A stretch of DNA of 16,621 nucleotides from Hydnum rufescens UP504. Its lineage: Eukaryota; Basidiomycota; Agaricomycetes; Cantharellales; Hydnaceae. A program made the position numbers and the translations under genes. This document shows, piece after piece, positions 6,780-14,291 of this stretch; within the stretch, counting starts at the first letter, position 1, and each line of letters begins with the position of its first letter. The stretch is taken from assembly GCA_014904985.1 (NCBI GenBank), contig MU129239.1, positions 1-16,621 of the forward strand, read 5' to 3'. The notes under the pieces were generated by a model, which was not told the origin of the DNA, searched no databases, and saw nothing but the letters and a program-made list of their open reading frames with translations.

Positions 6780-6877
6780 GTGAGTAAAACCATGCAAAAG
6801 GAGCAGTGTACACTGCTCCTTTTGTGTGGCTTTTCTTGTTTTTTTTTTTGTTACTAACATATTATTCATTATTTTAG
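6780..6877 (+). other. Intron 3 of array B plus arm
   Basis: Donor TTTAAG|GTGAGT, hairpin CAAAAGGAGCAGTG facing CACTGCTCCTTTTG, branch TTACTAACAT, acceptor ATTTTAG. 98 nt. The hairpin top pairs GTGTACAC here where neighbours have GCATATGC, again with pairing kept. Confidence 0.75.
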
Positions 6878-7035
6878 TTTGTCATCTGGACCCAACACCC
6901 ATGACCCCACCAAACAAACATGGGAGAATGACGACCCACCTGCCAAATGAATCCCGAATGGCACCAAGTCAAAACCATGACACAAGCCCCAGATGAACCC
7001 CACACCCACTTCAGCAGGTGTGTGGTAATTTTAAG

Positions 7036-7129
7036 GTGAGTACAACCATGCAAAAGGAGCAGCATATGCTGCTCCTTTTGCATGACTTTCTTTTTTTTTT
7101 TGTTACTAACATATTATTTATTATTCTAG
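7036..7129 (+). other. Intron 4 of array B plus arm
   Basis: Donor TTTAAG|GTGAGT, hairpin CATGCAAAAGGAGCAGC facing GCTGCTCCTTTTGCATG, branch TTACTAACAT, acceptor ATTCTAG. 94 nt. Confidence 0.75.
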
Positions 7130-7289
7130 TTTGTCATCTGGACCCAACACCCACAACCCCACTGAATGAACACAGGAGAATGACAACCCACCCACCAGAT
7201 GAATCCCATGAATGGCACTGAGTCGAAACCACTACACAAGCCCCAGATGAACCCCACACCCACTTTGGTGGGTGTGTGGTAATTTTAAG

Positions 7290-7382
7290 GTGAGTAAAAC
7301 CACACAAAAGGAGCAGCATATGCTGCTCCTTTTGTGTGCCTTTCCTTTTTTTTTGTTACTAACATATTATTCATTATTCTAG
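7290..7382 (+). other. Intron 5 of array B plus arm
   Basis: Donor TTTAAG|GTGAGT, hairpin CACACAAAAGGAGCAGC facing GCTGCTCCTTTTGTGTG (the flanking bases co-vary with the previous unit), branch TTACTAACAT, acceptor ATTCTAG. 93 nt. Confidence 0.75.
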
Positions 7383-7506
7383 TTTGTCATCTGGACCCAA
7401 CACCTGTGACCCTGCTGAACAAACACAGGAGAACAACAACCCACCCACCAAATGAATCCTGTGAACAGCACTGAGTCAAAACCCCAACACAAGCCTCAGA
7501 TGAACC

Positions 7507-8235
7507 TGTCAGGATCAAATTGACATTTGCTTCTGCCTGAGGACTTACCCATCAGATTATCATCCTTCATCAACTCTATCATATGTGCCTACTTCTTCAA
7601 ATGCTCTCATCTCCTCTCTCCCTCCATTCAGTAAGGGGGTTATTGTCATCCTTGCCATTATTGGCATTTCTCTTATTATTATTGCCCTCGTTCTATCAGG
7701 CCTCAACCAGTGGGATATGGGCTGGGTAGTCAACCAGTGGCAGCATTGGTGCCCTTGTCAGCACCTGTCATTCCCTCACTCCCCACATGAGTCCATGGAG
7801 TTGCCAATCCAGACTCTCCGTCCTCCTCTGCCCCCAGTCCCTGAATCCACACCACCTGTCCCAATCCCTACTCCATCAGCATCATTATGGTCCTTTGACA
7901 CTTTGGACACCTTTGGAGTACCCAGGTGCACACTGCCTTGGAAGTATATATGCTAAGGGGGATGCATATGAAAATTGGGGCATAGCCATGTGGAGGTGTG
8001 CACAGGATTCATAACATGGCTGCATCAGTTTAGTGAGGCTTAGTGATGGTGGCTGTGGAGGCTGACTGATGGGCTGTGGTGGCTGTGGTAGCTGTGTGCA
8101 GGAAGTAGTACTTATAGCCCTTCACAGTTGGGGGATCACCAGTTTCAATCTCTCAGGATTCCCACTGTGATAGTGTGTGGTTAATTAATCTCTTTCCTCT
8201 TTCTGTTTGGCTTTGATGGCAGTGTTGCCCTGACA
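7507..8235 (+). mobile_element. Solo LTR inserted in array B
   Basis: 729 bp from TGTCAGGATC to TTGCCCTGACA, bounded by identical 5-bp duplications GAACC (7502-7506 and 8236-8240). The ends TGTCAG and CTGACA and the last 17 bp (GCAGTGTTGCCCTGACA) resemble the LTR at 3479-4104, and the CTCTCAGGATT motif is shared. The rest differs, so it is a related but distinct lineage. A TATA-like TATATAT is at 7945-7951. An open frame at 7585-7956 with a hydrophobic stretch has no ATG and lies inside the LTR, so I do not call it a gene. Confidence 0.9.
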
Positions 8236-8275
8236 GAACCCCACACCTGCCAAAGTGGGTGTGATAATTTTCAAG

Positions 8276-8381
8276 GTAAGTAGCCCTCTAGAAGTACAAC
8301 TGTGAAAAGGGAGCAGCATGGGCTGCTCCTTTTGCATGGTTTTTCTTTTTTTTTTAACTAACTTATTCTTTGTTATCTTAG
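8276..8381 (+). other. Intron 6 of array B plus arm
   Basis: Donor TTCAAG|GTAAGT, hairpin AAAGGGAGCAGC facing GCTGCTCCTTTT, branch AACTAACTT, acceptor ATCTTAG. 106 nt. Resembles intron 6 of copy A in position: in both copies the unit directly follows an inserted LTR. Confidence 0.7.
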
Positions 8382-8516
8382 GTATTCTTCTGAACCCACA
8401 CCCCCCAACTGAAGCCACAGCCCTGCCAAGTGAAACCATGCAACCATGGGGGAGGGAGAACCCCAATGGCAACCTGTAACCAGTGCCCAATGGTGAAGTG
8501 TGAAGTGACATCCCTG

Positions 8517-8702
8517 GTACCACACACCTGCCTATGTGGGTGTGTGGTGAAGCTAGATAGTGTTTTTTTTTTTTTAATTTTTTTAATTTTTATAGACAGT
8601 ACCACACACCTGCCCAAGCAGGTGTGGTACTATTAGATAGTTTTTTTTTAAATTTCTATGGATGGTACTACACACCCACCCAGGCAGGTGTGTGGTATGT
8701 TT
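8517..8702. repeat. Tail of three exon-end hairpins, array B
   Basis: Hairpins at about 8518-8547, 8600-8630 and 8665-8696 separated by T-rich spacers with AATTTCTATGGA, the CpG-decayed form of the copy A spacer AATTTCTACGGA. Arms read ACACACCTGCC with a loop and GCAGGTGTG, so some pairs are now mismatched. Confidence 0.8.
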
Positions 8703-8858
8703 TTTGTGAATTCTTAAATAAATAAATACATAAACAAGTCAATAAGAACAAAGCATGGGACTGTGGAGTGAAACCCCACTGACAATAATTAACACATTAT
8801 CCCTGATAAGCCTGTATGGCCCACTGTCCTGCAAGTCTGAGAATCTCTAAGTCCCAGT
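8703..8858. repeat. Right terminus of array B
   Basis: AT-rich TAAA repeats followed by ATTATCCCTGATAAG to GTCCCAGT, matching the end of copy A at 5098-5163. No ORF. Similarity between the copies stops right after CCCAGT. Confidence 0.55.
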
Positions 8859-8965
8859 CTAAGGTGAGAGGGGCCCCCAGGGGCCCCTAGGGGCTCCATG
8901 GGGCCCCTTGTCTCATACTGTGAGTGGGCCCCAGGGGCCCCCACCTAAAAACCTACTCTTAGACT
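8856..8965. repeat. GC-rich imperfect inverted repeat
   Basis: AGTCTAAG (8856-8863) faces CTTAGACT (8958-8965). The inner part is a set of GGGGCCCC-type palindromes. It begins exactly where array B ends. It could be a small MITE-like insertion or an outer hairpin of the array. No target duplication is clear. Confidence 0.6.
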
Positions 8966-9004
8966 AAATAAAAGCAAGGAAAAAGGGCCTAACTATATAT
9001 ACAA

Positions 9005-10011
9005 TCATGGCTGACTGGTTTGAAATGACAATAGTCAGCATGACTGGCAAAACAGTTGATATAGTAAGAACTGAAAGTGTTGTAGCATGTTTCTTTTGTG
9101 AGACCAGCTGGGCACAGTCCTGAAATGACCAGCACAAGAGGGCATGGTTGGGTTATCTGCTCCAGCAATACAAGACCTGTCCATCACTCTCCAGAGAGAG
9201 AGAGATCCTTTGAAACACAATACAATTTGATGTCTTTGACTGGTGTTGATGGCTTTTGGTGTACCAAAATACATAAGCATAGAGAGGGCACTCAGCATGT
9301 GGATTGTCAGGATCCTTTTGGGGTCAGAAAACAAGACATAACTCTGCAACCTGAAACCCTATAAAATCCATTGCTATCTTTAGATAATTAGTATTCTAAT
9401 CAATGGAATGCATATGCACTGTGAATACCAACTGCAGCAGGATACACCATTACTAGAATGGGATCAAACCAGGCAGCAGTCACACCCTTGGGTTTGCAAT
9501 GGATAGTCTTGATTTCAGTAGGATAGAATTCATTGATACCAGGTATAGTAATGTGAAAGGATGTCCAAATTTTGAGAGTGGTGAATATCAAGGGTAATGA
9601 ATTAATTGTGTAATCCCACTGCATACAACCAGTGGATGTGCCACTCTCACCACTGACAACAAAGTGGCAGATTGCCAATATAAGGTTGGGTGTATTGCAG
9701 TCAGTGGCAATTGATTGAATTGCTGCTTGGCACTCACATCCTCACTGTGCTATCCAGATATGGACAGCATGTTCACATTGTGCAGCTTCCCAGAGTTGGT
9801 GCTGGGGCATCAGTTCTTGCATGATTGGCACTGGTGTGTTCACTATCTGAGTCTGAATGATCTCCATCACTAACCAAGTCATCCTGATCCTCATGGTCAT
9901 TGCTTGACTGCTCTTGTACCCATGCCATGTATGTAGTGTGAAATCACACCTTTTCATGCAGGTCAAGAAGGCAGAGCATTTGAACCTCATACTCATGTCA
10001 ATTACTTGCAT
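9005..10011 (-). pseudogene. Decayed transposon ORF resembling the C-terminus of Plavaka/KDZ-type proteins
   Basis: No intact gene, but consecutive coding-like pieces lie on the minus strand. First is an acidic stretch (about 9930-9770: EDQDDLVSDGDHSDSDSE). Then an open frame at 9678-9400 contains LKIWTSFHITIPGINEFYP, IKTIHCKPKG and WFDPILVMV. A 61-nt intron-like gap follows (GTGCAT donor, ACTAAT branch, TATAG acceptor, about 9333-9393). Further pieces read RVSGCRVM, LYAYVFWY and, near the end, YYINCFASHADY. From memory, basidiomycete Plavaka/KDZ-associated proteins have a C-terminus with YHKIKF, HARP, RFDTVLV, GYRVAQVRVVF, HLAYVEWF and FFVNPFSDRHAY in this order, and the pieces match it loosely. 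Frames shift between pieces and stops are present, one of them (TGA before GCECQ) explicable as decayed CGA. Identification is by recalled motifs only. Confidence 0.5.
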
Positions 10012-10254
10012 TGTATGGATCCTTCAGCCTGGTCAGCCATATAGAGGGGCCTTAAAAGGAGGGACACATTGATGATTTAAGTAGGCCTAAATGGCTGGAA
10101 TTGAGGTTGATGTCAAGTGATGATCAAAAAATTGAATGTTGATGATGGTAAACCACAATTTGACAATATTTTGACATCAAGCAGTGTCAAGTGCCTCATT
10201 TATTAGGACTTGTGCAAAATGTCTGTTTATCAACCACATATGGGTTAAGCACCT
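10012..10254. other. Unassigned AT-rich stretch
   Basis: No ORF or splice pattern recognised. It contains a loose inverted repeat, TTGATGTCAAG at about 10108 facing TTTGACATCAAG at about 10170. This may be a degraded end of the TIR element whose other end is at 10255-10406. Confidence 0.4.
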
Positions 10255-10406
10255 CAGTGAACTACTGAGGCTGACCTCAAAAGGAGTACCATCAGAGGTC
10301 ATTTAGCTGGACTAACAAGGCATAATTTTCTGGGATGTCAATTGACAATCCTTAAATTGACCTTACAGGAAATTAGATGCAACTCAATATCAATACTACA
10401 TGTATC
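10255..10406 (+). mobile_element. Orphan right end of the TIR element
   Basis: Closely similar to 15527-15676: GACCTCAAAAGGAGTACCAT, then GGATGTCAATTGACAAT, ending CAATATCAATACTACATG. It is the right end of the element that carries the DUF6532-like gene, but no gene precedes it. Probably a deleted or non-autonomous copy. Confidence 0.75.
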
Positions 10407-10690
10407 ATAAAGTGGGAAATGCCCAGATCATGGGATAAATGGGGTTGGTGGATTTGGGTGAATGAGACAAATTCAACAAGCCCAAGAATGTCCCAAATGG
10501 ACAAGATTTGATGATCCCAGGCAATGTTGAGTGGGAGCAGGGGAGGAGATGAGGAGCAATGAGGCCAAAAAGTATCATAATTCCTTGCAAGTGGGGGCAT
10601 TGGAAAGCTGTGATTTGGGTGCACAGAATGCACCCACACACAGCTGTACCAACAACCCCCATCCCCCTGGAGGACCACATTCTCATACAT
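10407..10690 (-). repeat. Single unit of the 300-bp minisatellite
   Basis: Same sequence family as 15851-16570: GAGGAGATGAGGAGCAATGAGG, then AAAGCTGTGATTTGGGTGC facing GCACCCACACACAGCT (10608-10653). One unit only, in minus orientation, beside the orphan TIR end as in the large structure further right. Confidence 0.8.
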
Positions 10691-10984
10691 ATATATCTCA
10701 TTTTGAATAGTGTCCATGCCCCCTGGCTGCAGGGACATATTTAAATGGACATTGGAAAAAGAGCTGAGGGAGAGGTCAGGAGGCTAATACTGTACATACA
10801 TATGTGGTTGTATGGAATATGTACACAGGAATACTGCACATCAAAATATGGACATAAAGGGGAGAAAGAAAGATATGATGAAATTATGGACATGAGTGAC
10901 AGCAAAATTGCTGTTCAATTGTGTACATGGGCACTTTGCTAATTATGGAAACTGCTGGTGTTGAGTCCACTGTTTGAACACACA
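10691..10984. other. Unassigned sequence left of the split LTR
   Basis: Short alternating purine/pyrimidine tracts with TATGT and ATACATAT motifs. No convincing ORF or splice signals. Its right end ACACA is the target duplication of the LTR starting at 10985. Confidence 0.5.
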
Positions 10985-11234
10985 TGTCAGAGTTTGTCCA
11001 TTTCCTGGTTAATTCCAGTTTTGGTTCTGGCCTGTTTCCAATTTGTCCCTGCCTCCATTTCATTTCCTCATTTCCTTTACTTCCGGTTTCCACACACTTA
11101 CCCCTGGCCCTGTCCCTGTTCCCTCCACTTTCCTGTCCCCTGCCCATTCCCCCTCTTGTGCCTGCCCCCCTGTAACCACCTCTTGTTAAGTGATCAATCC
11201 CCTGTAATATAGGAACTATGTATAAGTAGTCCAG

Positions 11235-12721
11235 TATAGAAGAAGGGTTGGGAGCTCTGATGACTGTCAAATCAAAATCTGGTTCAGCCAGTGTGTAGAT
11301 GGGAGACTGTGTTTCTGTTTATTCAAATGGGTTGGTTCACTTCAATGGTTGATCACTCTCTGCAAGATGTGTTATTGGAGAATGGAATGTGATATGGACT
11401 AGCTATAGTCAATGATATATCATAGATGCTTATAGGAAAGCTTATACATTGTATAGAATGCGTATAGGAAGGCTTATATGTGGGGATGCTTGTAGAAAGG
11501 CTTATACATGTTTGTGTTGTGTTTGTTTGTTTACTGATATTTGTGTGTTCTTGTTTATGTCCTCCTGGTCAAAATGTGGATATCTGTGGTTTATGGAATG
11601 GTCAGTGCTTGGGTAGTCCTGTTAGTATGCTTCAATCTTCTTTCCTGACTTGTATTTCATTATGCTTACTTTTTCCTTGGATGTCCAGCAACTCTAACCT
11701 TAGGTTCTGCAACTATCCTTGGCTTCAGTATTTCACATAGATGGCTTCCAGTAGCTTGATCTCACCAACCTTGAAGATGACTTAGCTCCAGATGGCTTTA
11801 GATAGACAGTTCTTTAGATTATAAGCAGAATGGTAGACAGTAGTAGATAGTGGTTCATTTCCTGAGTGAGGAGATTTGGGGGTACAAGAAATCTGCTAGC
11901 TTATATACCTATCTGATGGTGGCTGTGCATGGAGCAAGAACAAAAGAGTAATAAAGCTATGAGATCATAGTGGAGTAGAACAAAAGAGAAATAAAGAAAT
12001 GATGTCATAATGTGGTCATAGCTGAGTCATCCATAGAGTGTGAGGTCATAGTGATGTGTCTTGGAGCTCCAGGTTCTGGAGATTAATCTGAGCCTAGTCC
12101 AGTGGTTAAGGTGTTTTTGTTACTGGTTAATAAAAGGAACAAGTGCATGGTGTGGGATTTGATGCAGAGATAGCAGTTTGTATCCATAATAGGCATGCTT
12201 GGTACCATTCAATGTGGATTTTTAATAGCTTTCTGGGCACAGCAGTTCTGAGCAGATCGGATGTGAACTGACAGAGAAATTCATTTTTTACTGATCAGTG
12301 TTGATTCTGACAGTGAAATCATTCTGTAGAGTGCATATTTTATCTGTTCTTCACGTGCTTGGTACTGTTGAATGTGGATTTCTTATATCTTTCCAGGTGT
12401 GGTTGTTCTGAGAGGATTGGATGCAAACTGACGGAGAAATTCATTTTTTACTGGAAATCCTGGATTTTGATAGTAAACTTGGCCTGGAGAGTGCAGTTTT
12501 TGTCTGTTTGACTTGTGTTTGGTATCATTCAAAAGGTGTGGATTGTGGATTTCCAAGTGTTATATGGGTGTACCTCTCTGATCAAAACTGATGGAGTTAT
12601 AGAATGAATTTGGTTTCTGTGTGTAGCCATAATTAATTTTGTAATTGGTCATGTGATCATCCAATGGCTGGAAGTGGTGTAATTTTGCATTTTCTGATAC
12701 TGGATGTTTTTATCTTCCACA
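11235..12721. mobile_element. 1487-bp insertion inside the LTR, possible solo LTR
   Basis: Flanked by CCAG at 11231-11234 and 12722-12725, a 4-bp target duplication. The ends read TATAGAAGA and TCTTCCACA. The first would match the inverted second if two A bases were G, giving a TG...CA element of LTR type. It contains a GCTTATA-type repeat (11427-11510), TATATACC at about 11900, repeated AACAAAAGAG and AATAAAG tracts (11938-11998) and longer tandem repeats (12190-12560). No convincing protein: the frame at 11480-11740 is Cys/Phe-rich without recognised motifs. A long solo LTR is the best guess. Confidence 0.6.
12190..12560 (+). repeat. Direct repeats of about 160 bp inside the nested insertion
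   Basis: Two clear copies start at about 12195 (GCATGCTTGGTACCATTCAA) and 12355 (CGTGCTTGGTACTGTTGAA). They share GTGGATTT, CAGTTCTGAG or TTGTTCTGAG, AACTGAC, GAGAAATTCATTTTTTACTG and GAGAGTGCA-type blocks. A third partial copy begins near 12518 (TGTTTGGTATCATTC). Confidence 0.85.
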
Positions 12722-13071
12722 CCAGGGCAAAATCCAGAGACTCAGCTTTGGTCTCTCAGGATTTCCACTTCTACTCCGGACTACAGGTTAGCCTCACTGT
12801 ACCTATTCCCTTAATGTTAATCTCAGGATTTCCGCTTCTACTCCGGACTACAGCTCTGCATGTTTTCCAGCTGACTTCGTGAGCTTAAAGACTGCTGTGC
12901 TCATCTCTGCCCAGACCCTTCTGGGCTGCAGGATTCCTCTTCTGTTCTCCTGTCTCTTACTATCTTACTCTCACCTGGATTCATTCAGACTCAGCCAGAC
13001 TTACACTGGACTAGCCAGATTTATTTGTGTTTACACTTGTTTGGTGCTCTCATTGCAGCATGGCCCTGACA

Positions 13072-13240
13072 ACACACCTCATTTCAAACAAAATGGTCCC
13101 AGCTCCCACTGGGACCATGGCTTTGTTGGAGAAGCTGAGTGTGGGCACACTCTGTGTGCCCAAAGCTCAGCTGTCCAACAAGCCTACTTCAAAAGAATGC
13201 AAGACAACTTCAACTCAACAGCTCAAACCTTTCCCAATCA
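13072..13240. repeat. Strong hairpins beside the left minisatellite array
   Basis: Stem 13093-13102 (ATGGTCCCAG) pairs perfectly with 13109-13118 (CTGGGACCAT). A compound stem at 13123-13181 pairs TTGTTGGA, AGCTGA and TGGGCACAC with GTGTGCCCA, CTCAGCT and TCCAACAA. The second looks like a diverged form of the hairpin in each 300-bp minisatellite unit. Apparent ORFs across it are not supported as genes. Confidence 0.75.
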
Positions 13241-13990
13241 CCTCATGTGATCCTCCAGGGGAATGAGGGTTGTTGCTAGGGCTATGTGTGGGTGCCTGCT
13301 AGGTGCCTGCATCACAGCTTTTCAATGCCCCCACCCTCAGTGGATGGCCTCAGTGCTCTTCATCTCCTGCTTTCATCCCACTCAACATCACCTGGGAGCA
13401 TCAAATCTTGTCTGGTTGGGGTGTTCTTAGGCTCATTGGATTTGTCTCATTTGCCTGAATCCACCAAGCCTATTTATGCCATGATCCAAGCATTTTTCAT
13501 GTCTTTATCCTCAATCTTGTCCCAATCCCCCAGATGGTCCTCCAGGGGGATGGGGGTTGTTGGTACAGCTGTGTGTGGGTGAATTCTGTGCACCTGAATC
13601 ACAGCTTTCCAATTCCCCCACTTGCAAGAAATTCTGATACCTTTTGGCCTCAGTTCTCCTCATCTCCTCCCCTGCTTTCACTCAACATTGCCTGGGATCA
13701 TCAAATCTTGTCTGTTTGGGATGTTCATGGGCTCATTAGATCCACCTTGTTCACCCAAATCTGTCAAGCCTATTCACACCATGATCTGAGCATTTCCCAT
13801 TTTGTTATTTTCAATATTGTCCCAATCCCCCCATGTGGTCCTCCAGGGGGATGGGAGTTGTTAGTACAGCAGTGTGTCATACATTCTGTGCACTCAAAGT
13901 CATGCTTTTCAATGCCCCCACTCCCAAGGAATTCTGATGCTTTTTGGTTTCTGTGCTCTTCTTGGAGTGCAGACCATCAGTCTATTTTAC
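13241..13990 (+). repeat. Left minisatellite array, about 300-bp unit, plus orientation
   Basis: Unit starts at about 13245, 13537 and 13838 (TGGTCCTCCAGGGGGATGGG), a period of about 290-300 bp. Each unit has GTTGTTGGTACAGCTGTGTG, then the hairpin GGGTGCATT facing TGTGCACCC, then CACAGCTTT, CCCCCACTTGCAA, CTCATCTCCTCC, CATCAAATCTTGTCTG and TTCAATATTGTCCCAATC. The reading frame differs between copies, so the open frames here (for example 13534-14004) are not protein repeats. The orientation is opposite to 15851-16570. Confidence 0.85.
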
Positions 13991-14155
13991 TTGTATTCCC
14001 TTGAATTGTGCCCAGTCATGTACACATCCACATGAACAGTAAATAGTTCATTATACATAATTGTGACTATCACCAATAATCCTGTATTGCTCACTGACCC
14101 TCTAAATGGCATCCTCTGGGTTTTCCAACACCTTCCTGATCAGCCATTCAGTGAT
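13991..14155. repeat. Left linker between array and TIR
   Basis: The part at 14045-14140 (CATTATACATAATTGTGACT to TTTTCCAACACC) is an inverted diverged copy of about 15690-15770, so the large inverted structure is continuous through the linker. ATCACCAATAATCCTGTAT also resembles the termini of arrays A and B. No gene. Confidence 0.6.
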
Positions 14156-14243
14156 CCATGTAGCATTGATATTGGGTCCCATCCAATTTCCTGTCAGGTC
14201 CATTTGAGGATTGTCAATTGACATCAAAGAAAAACAGGCCTCT
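14156..14243. repeat. Left terminal inverted repeat
   Basis: Begins CCATGTAGCATTGATATTGG and ends near GTCAATTGACATCAAAGAAA. It is the reverse complement, with scattered differences, of 15590-15676. A third copy is at 10310-10406. The inner palindrome GTCAATTGAC is invariant in all three. CATG next to the end occurs in all copies, so it belongs to the repeat rather than being a target duplication. Confidence 0.85.
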
Positions 14244-14291
14244 TAGGCTGACAGAATGAGGCATTTGTCCCACCTATTAAGGCCCTCCCAT

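Larger units (their letters stand above)
6523..7506 (+). repeat. Tandem array of about 255-bp exon-intron units
   Basis: Donor sites at 6523, 6780, 7036 and 7290 give periods of 257, 256 and 254 bp. Exon-like blocks of 160, 158 and 160 nt start TTTGTCATCTGGACCCAACAC and carry a decayed P-N-E/H frame ending at GAATGGCAC. Because block length is not a multiple of three, the frame changes from unit to unit, which argues against a repeated protein domain. The units are much more alike than those of copy A and so were probably duplicated later. Confidence 0.85.
5473..8858. mobile_element. Bipolar intron-hairpin array, copy B
   Basis: Second copy of the array with its centre at 5945.5. The left arm is cut short at about 5473, inside its first intron. 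The plus arm runs through six intron-like units and a three-hairpin tail to 8858. Nearly every CpG present in copy A is TpG or CpA here (for example ACACCTGC facing GCAGGTGT where A has ACACCCGC facing GCGGGTGT). Four of its units are close tandem copies of about 255 bp. A solo LTR lies inside it. Confidence 0.6.
10985..13071 (+). mobile_element. Split solo LTR with a nested insertion
   Basis: Same LTR family as 3479-4104. The 5' part is 10985-11234 (TGTCAGAGTTTG to TATAAGTAGTCCAG) and the 3' part is 12722-13071 (GGCAAAATCCAGAGAC to GCCCTGACA). Joined, the halves align with the intact copy without a gap around AGTAGTC. Flanking duplications are identical, ACACA at 10980-10984 and 13072-13076. 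Many CpGs of the intact copy are TpG or CpA here. The 1.49-kb piece at 11235-12721 separates the halves. Confidence 0.92.

Noticed and set aside
7585..7956. 123-codon frame with a hydrophobic segment and a Pro-rich tail
   Set aside because: It has no ATG and lies entirely within a solo LTR bounded by target duplications, upstream of that LTR's TATA.
430..8700. Regularly spaced palindromes suggesting a CRISPR array
   Set aside because: Spacing is 75-370 bp and irregular, the intervening sequence is itself repeated and carries splice signals, and the genome is eukaryotic.
13534..14004. 156-codon open frame on the plus strand
   Set aside because: It lies wholly in the mirrored minisatellite array and shows the same frame inconsistency.
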